The notes beneath the pieces are model-generated. The model did not search any database and had not been told where the DNA came from. It saw only the letters and a list, made by a program, of their open reading frames with translations. A DNA stretch of 43,798 bases. Origin: BS750m-G69 sp964441235. GTDB taxonomy: Bacteria > Fidelibacterota > UBA2242. Positions 1 through 8,463 of this stretch are shown in pieces; within the stretch, counting starts at the first letter, position 1, and each line of letters opens with the position of its first letter. The stretch is from assembly GCA_964441235.1 (NCBI GenBank), contig CAYTUQ010000030.1:1-43798 (forward strand), written 5' to 3'. Made by a program: the position numbers and the translations under genes.

Positions 1-148
1 CTTCTTTATATTTAAACCATCTATAGAAATATTCCTTTTTATTAGCTTGAAAACTAACTAAAGTTCTGTCTAATTTAGGATTCACTTCTATTTGGTCTTT
101 ATATTTTTCAAAAAGGATTTCTCTTTTTTCGATACTTAATTCACTCAT
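1..148 (-). CDS. N-terminal fragment of a possible DNA methyltransferase (runs off the left edge)
   Basis: An open frame starts with ATG at 148 and runs to the window edge, giving 49 residues with no stop. The peptide is lysine- and acid-rich and contains a segment LVSFQANKKE followed by YRWFKYKE. I associate this wording with the N-terminus of some site-specific DNA adenine methyltransferases, but that is recall of a family and not a motif that proves activity; the catalytic part lies outside the window. The ribosome-binding site is weak and the upstream 149-265 is AT-rich without another gene. It could also be an unrelated conserved protein. Confidence 0.45.
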   Translation of the reverse strand, partial: MSELSIEKREILFEKYKDQIEVNPKLDRTLVSFQANKKEYFYRWFKYKE

Positions 149-265
149 TGTAATTTTTTAATATTTTGTTCTCTAATTTTTATTAATATAGATAAAACAG
201 GTTACACATTCAATATATTTTCTATAGATTTGAAATTTTCGCTATACCAGCTAACAGTATGTTTA

Positions 266-1273
266 TCAATCAGATCCTTTGACTTCCTCGAGTGTTTTAA
301 GATAAGAAGTTAGAATAGAATCCAGATGTGCTATATATGTTGGTAAGCCGGCTGAAGTAATATTTTGAAGTAAAAACAGATATTCAGTTTGCAAGTTAGC
401 CATTGGTGTTTCTGATTGTAAAAGACCTTTATTACCTGATAAATCGGCATAATTTTGGAAGTCAGTGGTGAAGGAGGCGATATTTTCTTCGTTACGAGCA
501 TTTTCTTCAAAAGCATTAGTTTGGTATGCTCTTGTTTCTCCGGATAAAGCTGTCATTTCATTGCTGAATTGTGCCAGCCTTTTTCGCAATAATTCTTCTT
601 CCTTTGCGGTATCTATCATTAGTTCAATTTGATTAATTTTATTTTTGAGGATTCTTTTTAAGTCTTCCTTTATGACTTTTTTCTGTTTTGGATCATTAAA
701 AAGAGATAAAAATGTGTCGTCTTCAAGAATGGTATTTTGATTATAAAGAGTATAATATTTTTGACTGTTCAATAACCAGTCTCGCCTTTCTTTAAGGTCG
801 AGTAAATATAGAAGATTGTTTTTTCTTCTGGTTGAATCCGTTGTAGCTTCCAGTTCGGAAATTGTTGAATCAATTTCAATAGTTAAGACAGTGAAATATT
901 TATTGAATATCTGATTTGCGCTGGATTTTAAGTTGAGCATTTTTTTATAAATAACTATTACATTTTGATTTAATTCTGCCTTTTTTTCAGTTAATTTCAC
1001 CAATCTTCTGCGGTTAAACCAGCTCAGATTCTTTTGAGATTCTAATTTACCTGTCTCGGCATCTAATTTCTGCAGATCACCTTCCAGAGTAGAATATTCT
1101 TTTTCGAGTTTGATGATTTCACTTATATTGTGAACAAGTTTATTGTGATATTCTTGAAGCACACTGCTGCTGAGTGCTATTCCTACCAGCAATGCTAAAT
1201 TGAAACCGAAGGCTATTAGTATTTGATATTTTCCTGCCTGTCCTGCGGACGCAGGCTGGGATTTTGTTCTCAT
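266..1273 (-). CDS. membrane-anchored coiled-coil protein of unknown function
   Basis: I do not recognise a family. The 335-residue product has one hydrophobic segment at about residues 16-36 and then a long, highly charged helical region (roughly 40-130 and 190-260) rich in Lys/Glu with heptad-like spacing, so an inner-membrane anchor with a cytoplasmic or periplasmic coiled coil is the simplest reading. Residues 6-14 (QPASAGQAG) are encoded by the GC-rich palindrome at 1233-1260, a sequence type normally found between genes. No alternative ATG exists before about residue 110, so either the palindrome was captured in the N-terminal tail or translation starts at a non-ATG codon just after it. 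It lies downstream of the kinase/regulator pair at 1736-4493 but is separated by 460 bases of repeats, so co-transcription is doubtful. Confidence 0.6.
   Translation of the reverse strand: MRTKSQPASAGQAGKYQILIAFGFNLALLVGIALSSSVLQEYHNKLVHNISEIIKLEKEYSTLEGDLQKLDAETGKLESQKNLSWFNRRRLVKLTEKKAELNQNVIVIYKKMLNLKSSANQIFNKYFTVLTIEIDSTISELEATTDSTRRKNNLLYLLDLKERRDWLLNSQKYYTLYNQNTILEDDTFLSLFNDPKQKKVIKEDLKRILKNKINQIELMIDTAKEEELLRKRLAQFSNEMTALSGETRAYQTNAFEENARNEENIASFTTDFQNYADLSGNKGLLQSETPMANLQTEYLFLLQNITSAGLPTYIAHLDSILTSYLKTLEEVKGSD
1233..1260. repeat. GC-rich palindromic (REP-like) element inside a reading frame
   Basis: The core CCTGCGGACGCAGG is a near-perfect palindrome, flanked by CCTGCCTGT on one side. 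It is strongly GC-rich in an AT-rich window. A related element (GCCTGTC...GACAGGC) lies at 14448-14479 beside a gene remnant. Palindromes of this type occur in many bacterial genomes as dispersed intergenic repeats; here the element falls within the first 15 codons of the gene at 266-1273. Confidence 0.6.
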
Positions 1274-1379
1274 TTGTTTTGTTACTGTATTGTAATGCCT
1301 CAGTCACAGGTTAAAACGGATATCTGTACCGCGTCCTACGGACTGCTTCGCAAATATAGATAAATTTAAAAAAAGGTTT

Positions 1380-1396
1380 CCGAAGCTGAGCTTCGG
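1380..1396. repeat. perfect hairpin CCGAAGCT-G-AGCTTCGG
   Basis: The 17-base sequence CCGAAGCTGAGCTTCGG is perfectly self-complementary around one central base. It belongs in style to other GAAGG/CTTCGG palindromes near 11.9-14.3 kb. No T-run follows on either strand, so I do not call it a terminator. Confidence 0.5.
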
Positions 1397-1666
1397 GGCA
1401 CAAATAGAACCTATAACTGAGAAGTTACACTGGATTATGGAAATATAATCTCCAATTAAAAATATATTCTCTGTAAACTCTGCGTTCTCTGTCTCAATTA
1501 GATTATCCGTAACCGTTAATTGTTCATCAACCTTATTTTCTTTATTCTTCATATCTCCCTTTGCACTCTGCACACCCCAATAGGTAGGGATTTCGCTTCG
1601 CTCAACTTTCTCACTTTCTCACCTTCTCCAACACTCCAACACTCCAAAACTCCATCAGTCTATTCA

Positions 1667-1728
1667 CCCCGTGTAATAACCGCGGCAAAAGATAACAAAA
1701 GAAAAGAGAAACAACATATTACACAGGG
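1667..1728. repeat. inverted repeat downstream of the NtrC-type regulator
   Basis: CCCCGTGTAATA (1667-1678) and TATTACACAGGG (1717-1728) pair over 11 of 12 positions with a 38-base loop. The arm resembles the CCCTGTGAAAT arm of the nested hairpin at 12113-12145, suggesting one dispersed family. It begins 8 bases past the regulator stop codon on the minus strand and might act as a 3'-end structure; there is no clear U-run. Confidence 0.45.
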
Positions 1729-1735
1729 TAAACGG

Positions 1736-3103
1736 TTATAAATATTCTTCCTCTTTGATATCATATTTTTCCATTTTGTAGTAGAGTGTACTTGTTTTAA
1801 TATTCAATTTTTCAGCAGCTCGCTGCTTTACGCCATTAGTTTCTGCCAATGCGTTAATTATCATTTCTCTTTCCATATTACTGAGAGTTTGTATCAGATC
1901 TCCAGTGGGTATTTGAAATGAATCTTTTTTTCTATTATCAACATCTGTAAAGGTAAAAAGAGAATCAGTAAAAGTGTCTTCGTCAATAAAAATGAGTGCT
2001 CTTTCTATAAAATTTTCCAACTCCCTAATATTTCCAGGCCATGAATATGCTTGTAGTTTTCGAATAACACTTGAAGTTACCTTAGGAATATTACGATTAA
2101 GTTTTTCAGATTTTATTTTAAGTATAAAATCGAGTAGTAGTAGGATGTCTTCTTTCCTTTCATGTAAAGGTGGGATGAATATCGGAATCACATTAAGTCT
2201 GTAAAATAGGTCGGAGCGGAATGATTTTTCTTTTAATGCCTGTTGTAAGTCTTTATTTGTTGCGGTAATTAAGCGGAAGTTGCTTTTAATAAAATTTTCT
2301 CCACCTACTCTCTGAAAGCTTTTATTTTGCAAAACTCTTAACAATTTTACCTGAAGGGCAGGGGACATCTCTCCGATTTCATCCAGAAAAAGTGTTCCAT
2401 CGTTACTTTGTTCAAACTTTCCGATATGAGTTTTCAAAGCTCCCGTGAATGCGCCTTTTTCATGCCCGAAGAGTTCACTCTCTAATAGATTTTCATTTAA
2501 TGCTCCACAATTAACGGCTATGAATGGACCGTTTTTGCAGAAGCTTTCGTTGTGGATAGTATGCGCAATAAGTTCCTTTCCGGTTCCACTTTCACCCGTG
2601 ATCAATATAGGGCTGTCGATTTTCGCAACTTTTGAGATTTGTGCTTTTATCTTTTTTATTGATTCTGAAATTCCTATTAAAAGTGGTGCGTCAATAGGTG
2701 CCGCTTTGATTTCCTGTTTTGATGCCCAGCGTTCATAAACAGTTTCAACTTTTTTCCTCAGTTCAGCTATTGAAAACGGTTTTGTTATAAAATCTTCTGC
2801 ACCATGTTTCATCGAATTTACTGCAATATCCACTGTTGCATAAGCAGTGATTAAGATAACATCGGTTGCCGGATTTTGTTTTTGGATTATTTTAAAAAGT
2901 TCAATCCCGTCTATTTTTGGCATTTTTATATCAGTAATTACCAGGTGAAATAAAGAGGATTCAAATTTATCCAGCCCCTCTTTGCCATCTACTGCCGAAT
3001 CAACAAAGTATCCTTCTTTTTTCAAAGATGAGACAATTCCTTCTCTCATTGATTGATTGTCTTCGACAGCTAAAATCCGGTATTTTTTCTTTAGATTGCT
3101 CAT
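1736..3103 (-). CDS. NtrC-family sigma-54-dependent response regulator
   Basis: Cytoplasmic transcription activator of 455 residues with three standard modules. The receiver (about 1-125) has the acidic pair E14/D15, phospho-acceptor D58 and K108. The AAA+ domain (about 140-365) has Walker A GESGTGKE at 170-177 and an intact sigma-54-contacting GAFTGA loop at 217-222. The C-terminal Fis-type helix-turn-helix (about 410-450) carries the ERAALI-like ANALAET segment and a KLNIKTSTLYYKM recognition region. The ATG at 3103 follows the kinase stop codon by one base, so kinase and regulator form one operon and very probably one phosphotransfer pair. By family it activates sigma-54 promoters; I found no convincing -24/-12 box nearby, so its targets are unknown. 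Confidence 0.93.
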   Translation of the reverse strand: MSNLKKKYRILAVEDNQSMREGIVSSLKKEGYFVDSAVDGKEGLDKFESSLFHLVITDIKMPKIDGIELFKIIQKQNPATDVILITAYATVDIAVNSMKHGAEDFITKPFSIAELRKKVETVYERWASKQEIKAAPIDAPLLIGISESIKKIKAQISKVAKIDSPILITGESGTGKELIAHTIHNESFCKNGPFIAVNCGALNENLLESELFGHEKGAFTGALKTHIGKFEQSNDGTLFLDEIGEMSPALQVKLLRVLQNKSFQRVGGENFIKSNFRLITATNKDLQQALKEKSFRSDLFYRLNVIPIFIPPLHERKEDILLLLDFILKIKSEKLNRNIPKVTSSVIRKLQAYSWPGNIRELENFIERALIFIDEDTFTDSLFTFTDVDNRKKDSFQIPTGDLIQTLSNMEREMIINALAETNGVKQRAAEKLNIKTSTLYYKMEKYDIKEEEYL

Positions 3104-3104
3104 A

Positions 3105-4493
3105 TCAACTCTTAGGTAAAGTTAAGACAAATTCCGTGCCGTTCTCACCAGAACTGGCAAGATAAATATTTCCTCCATGCTGCTCGACGATAGATTTAGT
3201 GATGGTCAGCCCTAAACCGATGCCGCTTGCCTTGGTGCTGAAGAAAGCATCAAAAATCTGAGGCTGTATTTCCGGTGGGATGGATTTGCCTCGATTACGA
3301 AAATGTATTCTCAATTCTGTTTTATTATCTTTGATCTCAGCCTCAATATTATTGGAACTATCAGACGCTTCAATACCGTTTTTTAACAAATTGTAGAAGG
3401 CATGCAGCATTTTCCCAGGGTGAATGTTTGTTTCTCCGTTACCAACTATAGAAATGTTATAGTCGGGAAATTCCCTCTTTAGTTGTAAAACTGACTCCTG
3501 AAGGATTTGCCTTATGTCGGTAAAAATCGTGTTATGTTCAATTGGTCGGGCATAGGCTAGAAATGATTCAACAATTTCCGATAGATGCTTTACCTCTCTT
3601 GAAATGGCTTTGGCGTACTTTATAGATTCGGAAGTGTGTTCCGATTCTTCTAATAATAGCTCCGCATTTACTTGCATTCCACCAAGCGGATTTCTGATCT
3701 CGTGTGCTACTGATGCAATTAGCTGTTTATTTTCTTTTTCCCGTTGGTCAATCTCGGTTTGCATTTTTTGCATAGTTTTGCCAAGGAATCCTATTTCATC
3801 ATTGCGGCTCTCAAGTGAAAATGTTCTGCCGCGCCCTTTTCCGATTTCAGAAGCAAATTGAGTGAGTTTATATAGAGGATGGGTTAAGGTTTGAGATAAG
3901 ATTAATGATACGATGATGCTTACTAAAAGGACTATGCCTCCAATGGTGAAAATTTGCCTGCGAAGTTTGGCTGTTTCCTGGAAAAAATCAGCATTAGCAT
4001 CAATTGCTAAAATAATAGTAGAACTGTCAGGAAGAGAAACCGGACAAAAGATAGATTTGTAATGATTCCCTGATCTATCGGAGAATAGAGGTGAACTAAC
4101 TGTTTTGCCTTCTAATTCTTGAGTGATTTCCCTTTTATGTAGCATAACGGATTTAACTGCACTTTCTTCCTTTCCTACCGCTAATAGAATGATTCCTGAT
4201 TTCTGAACAAGGTAGATGGTATTAGCGGAAAATTGTAATAAGTTCCGGTTGAAGAATTGTTTAAGGGAATCTTTTACTATAAGCGATTCAGGATATTTAT
4301 TCAGAAATTCAATCGAGGAGGAGTCCAATTTTTCCCGAAGGAGAGTGATATTGGATTTCATATGCTGAGATAGCTGTTTTTCCAATGCTTGTCTTGTTTG
4401 CCAGTAAATCGGAATTGACACGGATAGAATAACCAGAATAACAAGTAAGCCGGTAACTAAAGCAATTTTCCAGGACAATTTTTTCATTTCCAT
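3105..4493 (-). CDS. membrane sensor histidine kinase, partner of the NtrC-type regulator
   Basis: A 462-residue kinase. Two transmembrane segments (about 11-30 and 182-203) enclose a roughly 150-residue extracytoplasmic sensor region. HAMP linker follows (about 203-255), then HisKA with the phospho-accepting H264 in VAHEIRNPLGG, then the HATPase domain with N-box NLLKNGIEAS and G-box GIGLGLTITK. The sensor region has no signature I can name. It is the upstream gene of a two-gene unit and its stop is one base before the regulator start. Expected role: autophosphorylation on ATP and transfer to D58 of the adjacent regulator; the signal is unknown. Confidence 0.92.
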   Translation of the reverse strand: MEMKKLSWKIALVTGLLVILVILSVSIPIYWQTRQALEKQLSQHMKSNITLLREKLDSSSIEFLNKYPESLIVKDSLKQFFNRNLLQFSANTIYLVQKSGIILLAVGKEESAVKSVMLHKREITQELEGKTVSSPLFSDRSGNHYKSIFCPVSLPDSSTIILAIDANADFFQETAKLRRQIFTIGGIVLLVSIIVSLILSQTLTHPLYKLTQFASEIGKGRGRTFSLESRNDEIGFLGKTMQKMQTEIDQREKENKQLIASVAHEIRNPLGGMQVNAELLLEESEHTSESIKYAKAISREVKHLSEIVESFLAYARPIEHNTIFTDIRQILQESVLQLKREFPDYNISIVGNGETNIHPGKMLHAFYNLLKNGIEASDSSNNIEAEIKDNKTELRIHFRNRGKSIPPEIQPQIFDAFFSTKASGIGLGLTITKSIVEQHGGNIYLASSGENGTEFVLTLPKS

Positions 4494-4700
4494 ATAAGTT
4501 AATGATATATTTTTAGTAATGGCAAAAAATTTAAGTTGAAATAAGTTTCTATATTTTTTCCTTCAAATATTTAAATCAATTATTTATTGATGTAAAGTCA
4601 TTAATGCCAGTTATTTTTACTAAATGTAATCTTGATTATATATTTCATTCAGAAATGAGGTGTTATAAATTACAGTGACTCCTTAGTTAGATATATCTTA

Positions 4701-6743
4701 TTACTTTTCAAAGTGAGTCGATTTTTCCTGCCAGAGCCACTCTGGTGGGATGAGTTTTTCCAATTTTATACGAAGACTAAGTGGTAAAAGCTTTAATCCT
4801 ACCTGGTAGCTGGCATTCATCCAGGCGAAACCCTCTTTTGTGATATAGTTAAATTCTGTTCCTATATTGCCATACTCTGCAAAAACAGCGTGAGAGCGGT
4901 TTACAACATCAAATTTTTCCGGAATTGTTCCGTTATAATCAGTAGCATTTCTTGTAATAGTATAAAGCCAGCGGTAAATCAATTGATAAGCGATTTCATC
5001 AAATCCGTAATTGAGAAGTCCCTGCCAGGCTAATATCTGGTGTGGAGCCCAGCCATAAGGGTAATCCCATTGACGTGCAGGGCGATTTTCTGAAAGATCG
5101 CCGCGAGATTCTTTTGTTGAGGTAACAATACCTCCAGGCATCTCCAGTGCAGGAATAGCAGTTCTGACAATGGATTCTGCCTGCTCCCGGCATGCCAAGC
5201 CTGCCCATAAAGGATAGAAAACTGTGGCGCTTATATAGACTTTTCTTCGTTTGTTTACAAGGTCGTAGTCAAAGAATAACCCGTGCACAGGGTCCCACAA
5301 GTATTGATTAATTAATTCCTTTCTCTTTTTTGCTGCCTTGTACCATGTTGAACTTCTTTCAATTTTGCCGTCTTTTTGCATTACTGAATCGCTAAATACG
5401 GTTTCTATTGTACGTGCAATATCCATTTCAATTTTATAAAGCAGAGAATTGAGGTCTAAAGTAACAAAATCAGCACAACGGTCGTCCCAACGATAGGTTT
5501 TATCATGTCCCGATTCTCTCATGCTACGATCATGGATGAAAAGCGTGTCTAACTCCGGGACGGTAATTTTGCCATTTTTGAAAGCTTCTTCAAAGTCGAC
5601 TACGTTCATTCCAAACTTCTTAGCATAAGGAGTATATACTGCATCAAAATGTCCCGGCTCTACTTCTATAGGAGGGCCAATCCCATCTCCAAAGTATCGA
5701 CTTAGCCCTATTTCTGTAAGTCTATTTTTGCCCATCCATACATTACGATACTCTTGAATAGCTGCTTGAAATATCTTTGCTAACCATTGCTTGCTCGTTT
5801 GATTTTTAGGGAGATGCTCATAAACAGCTAAAGCCATTGATGTTAGAAATGGTGGTTGTGACCGTGTAAGGTAGTATGAACGGTTAGCATTGAGAATCTT
5901 TCCATAATAAGTAATTTCATAGACGAAGTTATCAACCATCGCTTTAGCCAAATCTACTCGACCATCTTTCAGTAATCCTAGCGTTTCGAAGTAGCTGTCC
6001 CAACCATACATTTCATTAAAGCGACCACCGGGTACTACAAAGGGCACACCTCTCAAACCGCCATTTGGCGTTCGTAGAAGAGCAAGTGTAAGCAATCCGT
6101 GATAGCCATTCCGACTCTGCACCCACTCAGGGGTAACAATCTCAGGTAAGCAAATAACTCTAATTTTCAACTCGGGATGTTTCCGGGAAATACCTAAAAA
6201 ATACTCATGAGCAACATTATCTTTATAAGGAACGTAAATATATTGAAATCCATCAATTGTACTAGTTTTCTTATCACTGAAGAGGGGAATAATATTCTCC
6301 TCGTCAATTCGTCTTGAAAGCCCATCCCAGTAGATTTCTCTAATGCAACGAGAGATTCGATGGACGGGATTCTCAAAAATTCTTTCTTGATTTAATTGAG
6401 CAACCTTGTATCCATTATCCTGACGTAGTTTAAGCTCTTGTAATAGATTTGAAAGGTAATAGGTGCCAATTATTTCATAACGGAGATTATTTTCACCGAT
6501 GATCCAGAACTTCTTATCTCCACGCTCTTCACCTATAAAATGATCATCAATTGTAATTTTTTTATCACCATCTGTGTCTTCCTCATATACCAATCGCTGT
6601 ATGTTCTTCTGTATATTAACCCAAATATCGGAGGATAAGGTTTGTTGCGCATAAGAATGGATAACGCTGAAAATTATTAATAGAAAAAATAAAGATGATA
6701 ATTTGTTGTTTTGTCTTATAACTTTGAATCTCCTTTTCATCAT
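4701..6743 (-). CDS. exported GH37 alpha,alpha-trehalase with a calcium-binding loop
   Basis: Hydrolyses trehalose to two glucose molecules. Both trehalase signatures are present: PGGRFNEMYGWDSYF (about 238-252) and QWDYPYGWAPHQ near residue 570, plus the conserved RSQPPFL motif. Residues 1-32 form a signal peptide (basic start, hydrophobic LFFLLIIFSVIHS, cleavage after YAQ), so the enzyme should act in the periplasm or outside. Residues 56-67 read DTDGDKKITIDD, the EF-hand-like loop that I know from fungal neutral trehalases (yeast Nth1), unlike E. coli TreA, which lacks it. At 680 residues it is longer than TreA (about 565), partly because of this N-terminal region. Start supported by GGAG eight bases upstream. 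It stands alone, divergent from the lysine genes at 7070. Confidence 0.93.
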   Translation of the reverse strand: MMKRRFKVIRQNNKLSSLFFLLIIFSVIHSYAQQTLSSDIWVNIQKNIQRLVYEEDTDGDKKITIDDHFIGEERGDKKFWIIGENNLRYEIIGTYYLSNLLQELKLRQDNGYKVAQLNQERIFENPVHRISRCIREIYWDGLSRRIDEENIIPLFSDKKTSTIDGFQYIYVPYKDNVAHEYFLGISRKHPELKIRVICLPEIVTPEWVQSRNGYHGLLTLALLRTPNGGLRGVPFVVPGGRFNEMYGWDSYFETLGLLKDGRVDLAKAMVDNFVYEITYYGKILNANRSYYLTRSQPPFLTSMALAVYEHLPKNQTSKQWLAKIFQAAIQEYRNVWMGKNRLTEIGLSRYFGDGIGPPIEVEPGHFDAVYTPYAKKFGMNVVDFEEAFKNGKITVPELDTLFIHDRSMRESGHDKTYRWDDRCADFVTLDLNSLLYKIEMDIARTIETVFSDSVMQKDGKIERSSTWYKAAKKRKELINQYLWDPVHGLFFDYDLVNKRRKVYISATVFYPLWAGLACREQAESIVRTAIPALEMPGGIVTSTKESRGDLSENRPARQWDYPYGWAPHQILAWQGLLNYGFDEIAYQLIYRWLYTITRNATDYNGTIPEKFDVVNRSHAVFAEYGNIGTEFNYITKEGFAWMNASYQVGLKLLPLSLRIKLEKLIPPEWLWQEKSTHFEK

Positions 6744-7069
6744 CGCTGCTACTCCATTTATAATATTAGTCAGTAATAATTTTTATTGAAAGCCTTGTCA
6801 GTTTCGCAAAACTTCTCAATTATAAAAATTTTAAAAAGGATTGGTATTTCTAATTTTCCTGTCATTTAAATTATTAAATAGGTTTATTATCTTACCCTGA
6901 ATTTTAGCGCCACCCGGATATAGTTTTCATTTCATAATTAAATATAATGTAAAAAATTTTCAATTCTATTATTTGAATTTTAAGATTGTGGTTTAGTTTA
7001 CTCAAAACAGTTTCTTTTTCATTTTGAAATGGATTAAATTCCTCACCATTTGAAATTAATTAGGTGCTT
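6744..7069. other. divergent intergenic region, trehalase / lysine-ketoglutarate reductase
   Basis: About 325 AT-rich bases between two divergently transcribed genes, so promoters for both should lie here. I see no gene, no strong palindrome and no promoter box that I would defend; a 6-base GAAATGG/CCATTT pairing at about 7026-7055 is too short to interpret. Confidence 0.5.
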
Positions 7070-8386
7070 ATGAAAATTGGAATAAGGAGAGAAGACAAGA
7101 ACGAGTGGGAGGGAAGAGTCCCTTTAGTTCCTGAACATGTAAAAGAACTTAATCAAAATTACAATATTAAGTTTATTATTCAACCATCAAATATTCGAGC
7201 ATTTAGTGAAGAAGAATATAAACAAGCAGGCGCAATAATTCAGGAAGACCTTTCTGAATGTTCAATTATTATAGCTGTAAAAGAGATCCCGGAAGATTTT
7301 TTCATCCAGAATAAAGTTTATGTGTTTTTTTCGCATACGATTAAAGGTCAGCAATACAATATGTCCATGCTTAAACGTATGATGGAACTTAGTGATACGC
7401 TCATAGACTATGAACGAATTATTGATGATAAAGGAAAGCGTCTTGTTTTTTTTGGTCGTTTTGCAGGGATTGTGAGTATGATTAACACATTTTGGGCTTT
7501 AGGTCGGCGCCTTGAGTGGGAAGGTTATAAAACACCATTTTGCAAATTAAAACAGGCGCTTAATTATTCTGGTTTGGATGAAGTTAAGTCAGCTTATAAA
7601 GAGATTGTGGAAGTTATTGTAAAGGAGGGTTTGCCTGAAAATATTGTTCCATTAATAGTTGGTTTTGCCGGATATGGTAATGTTTCCAAAGGCGCTCAAG
7701 AAATATTTGATATATTTCCATATAAAGAGATAGAACCTAAAGATTTAAATAGTTTTGTACAAAAATGTGATTTTTCAAATCACCTTTTATTTAAAGTGGT
7801 TTTTAAAGAAAAAGATTTGGTGCGACCTATTGATTCGTCAATTTCATTTGGTCTGCAAGATTATTATCATCATCCTGAAAAATATGCTTCCAGATTCGAG
7901 GATTTCCTGCCTTATTTGAAAGTTTTGGTTAATGCAATATATTGGGATAAAATGTATCCGACGCTTGTAACAAAAAAGTATTTAAAAACTGTCTATGAAG
8001 CAGGAAAAAGGCTGCCTTTGAAAGTAATTGGCGACATCAGCTGTGATGTTGAAGGCTCAATTGAGTGTAATTTAAAGACTACAGATTCAGGTAACCCTGT
8101 CTATGTTTATGATCCACTAAATCAAACCATAAGGTATGGGATAGAAGGCGATGGTCCGGTTATTCTGGCAGTTGATAATCTCCCCTGTGAATTACCTAAA
8201 GAGTCGTCATCAATTTTCAGTAATGTTCTGAAAAACTTTATACCTCAATTGGTAGAAGTTGATTTTTCAGAGCCTTTTGAGAAAGTTAATATTCACCCAG
8301 AGATCAAACGGGCTACTATTTTGTATAAAGGTGAATTAACACCTGATTATAAATATTTATCGGAGTATTTGAATAGATCTAAATAA
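7070..8386 (+). CDS. lysine-ketoglutarate reductase-type saccharopine dehydrogenase (AlaDh/PNT-like fold)
   Basis: Matches the lysine-ketoglutarate reductase half of the bifunctional saccharopine pathway enzyme: it interconverts lysine plus 2-oxoglutarate with saccharopine using NAD(P)H. Seen directly: an N-terminal GIRREDKNEWEGRVPLVPEHV, typical of alanine dehydrogenase/transhydrogenase-like enzymes, RFAGIVSMINTFWALGRRL in the middle, and a dinucleotide-binding GFAGYGNVSKGA at about 203-214. Length (about 438) fits the stand-alone reductase. I place the start at ATG 7070 because AGG at 7062-7064 is a ribosome-binding site at the right distance; an upstream in-frame GTG (7064) overlaps that site. 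The next gene, 78 bases on, encodes the second enzyme of the same pathway. Confidence 0.88.
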   Translation: MKIGIRREDKNEWEGRVPLVPEHVKELNQNYNIKFIIQPSNIRAFSEEEYKQAGAIIQEDLSECSIIIAVKEIPEDFFIQNKVYVFFSHTIKGQQYNMSMLKRMMELSDTLIDYERIIDDKGKRLVFFGRFAGIVSMINTFWALGRRLEWEGYKTPFCKLKQALNYSGLDEVKSAYKEIVEVIVKEGLPENIVPLIVGFAGYGNVSKGAQEIFDIFPYKEIEPKDLNSFVQKCDFSNHLLFKVVFKEKDLVRPIDSSISFGLQDYYHHPEKYASRFEDFLPYLKVLVNAIYWDKMYPTLVTKKYLKTVYEAGKRLPLKVIGDISCDVEGSIECNLKTTDSGNPVYVYDPLNQTIRYGIEGDGPVILAVDNLPCELPKESSSIFSNVLKNFIPQLVEVDFSEPFEKVNIHPEIKRATILYKGELTPDYKYLSEYLNRSK

Positions 8387-8463
8387 TTATTTGAGTGCTT
8401 GATTCTCTATTACTTTTTGATTAACAAGAAATAGTATAAAAATTATTGGAAGGGAAGACGAAA

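Larger units (their letters stand above)
1274..1735. other. 460-base intergenic region with palindromes and no convincing gene
   Basis: The frames readable here are short, have no good ribosome-binding site and resemble nothing I know. The stretch contains a perfect small hairpin (1380-1396), a pyrimidine-rich tract of repeated ACTCCAA units at about 1625-1652, and a larger inverted repeat at 1667-1728. I read it as repeat-rich spacer between the coiled-coil gene and the NtrC-type regulator. Confidence 0.6.

Noticed and set aside
1625..1652. ACTCCAA-type repeated units as a possible CRISPR or tandem-repeat array
   Set aside because: Units are 7-10 bases, adjoining and few; there are no spacers. 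No CRISPR structure was seen elsewhere.
1304..1741. Two short frames (about 89 codons minus, 73 codons plus) in the spacer after the coiled-coil gene
   Set aside because: Both run through palindromes and simple pyrimidine repeats and lack ribosome-binding sites and recognisable domains.
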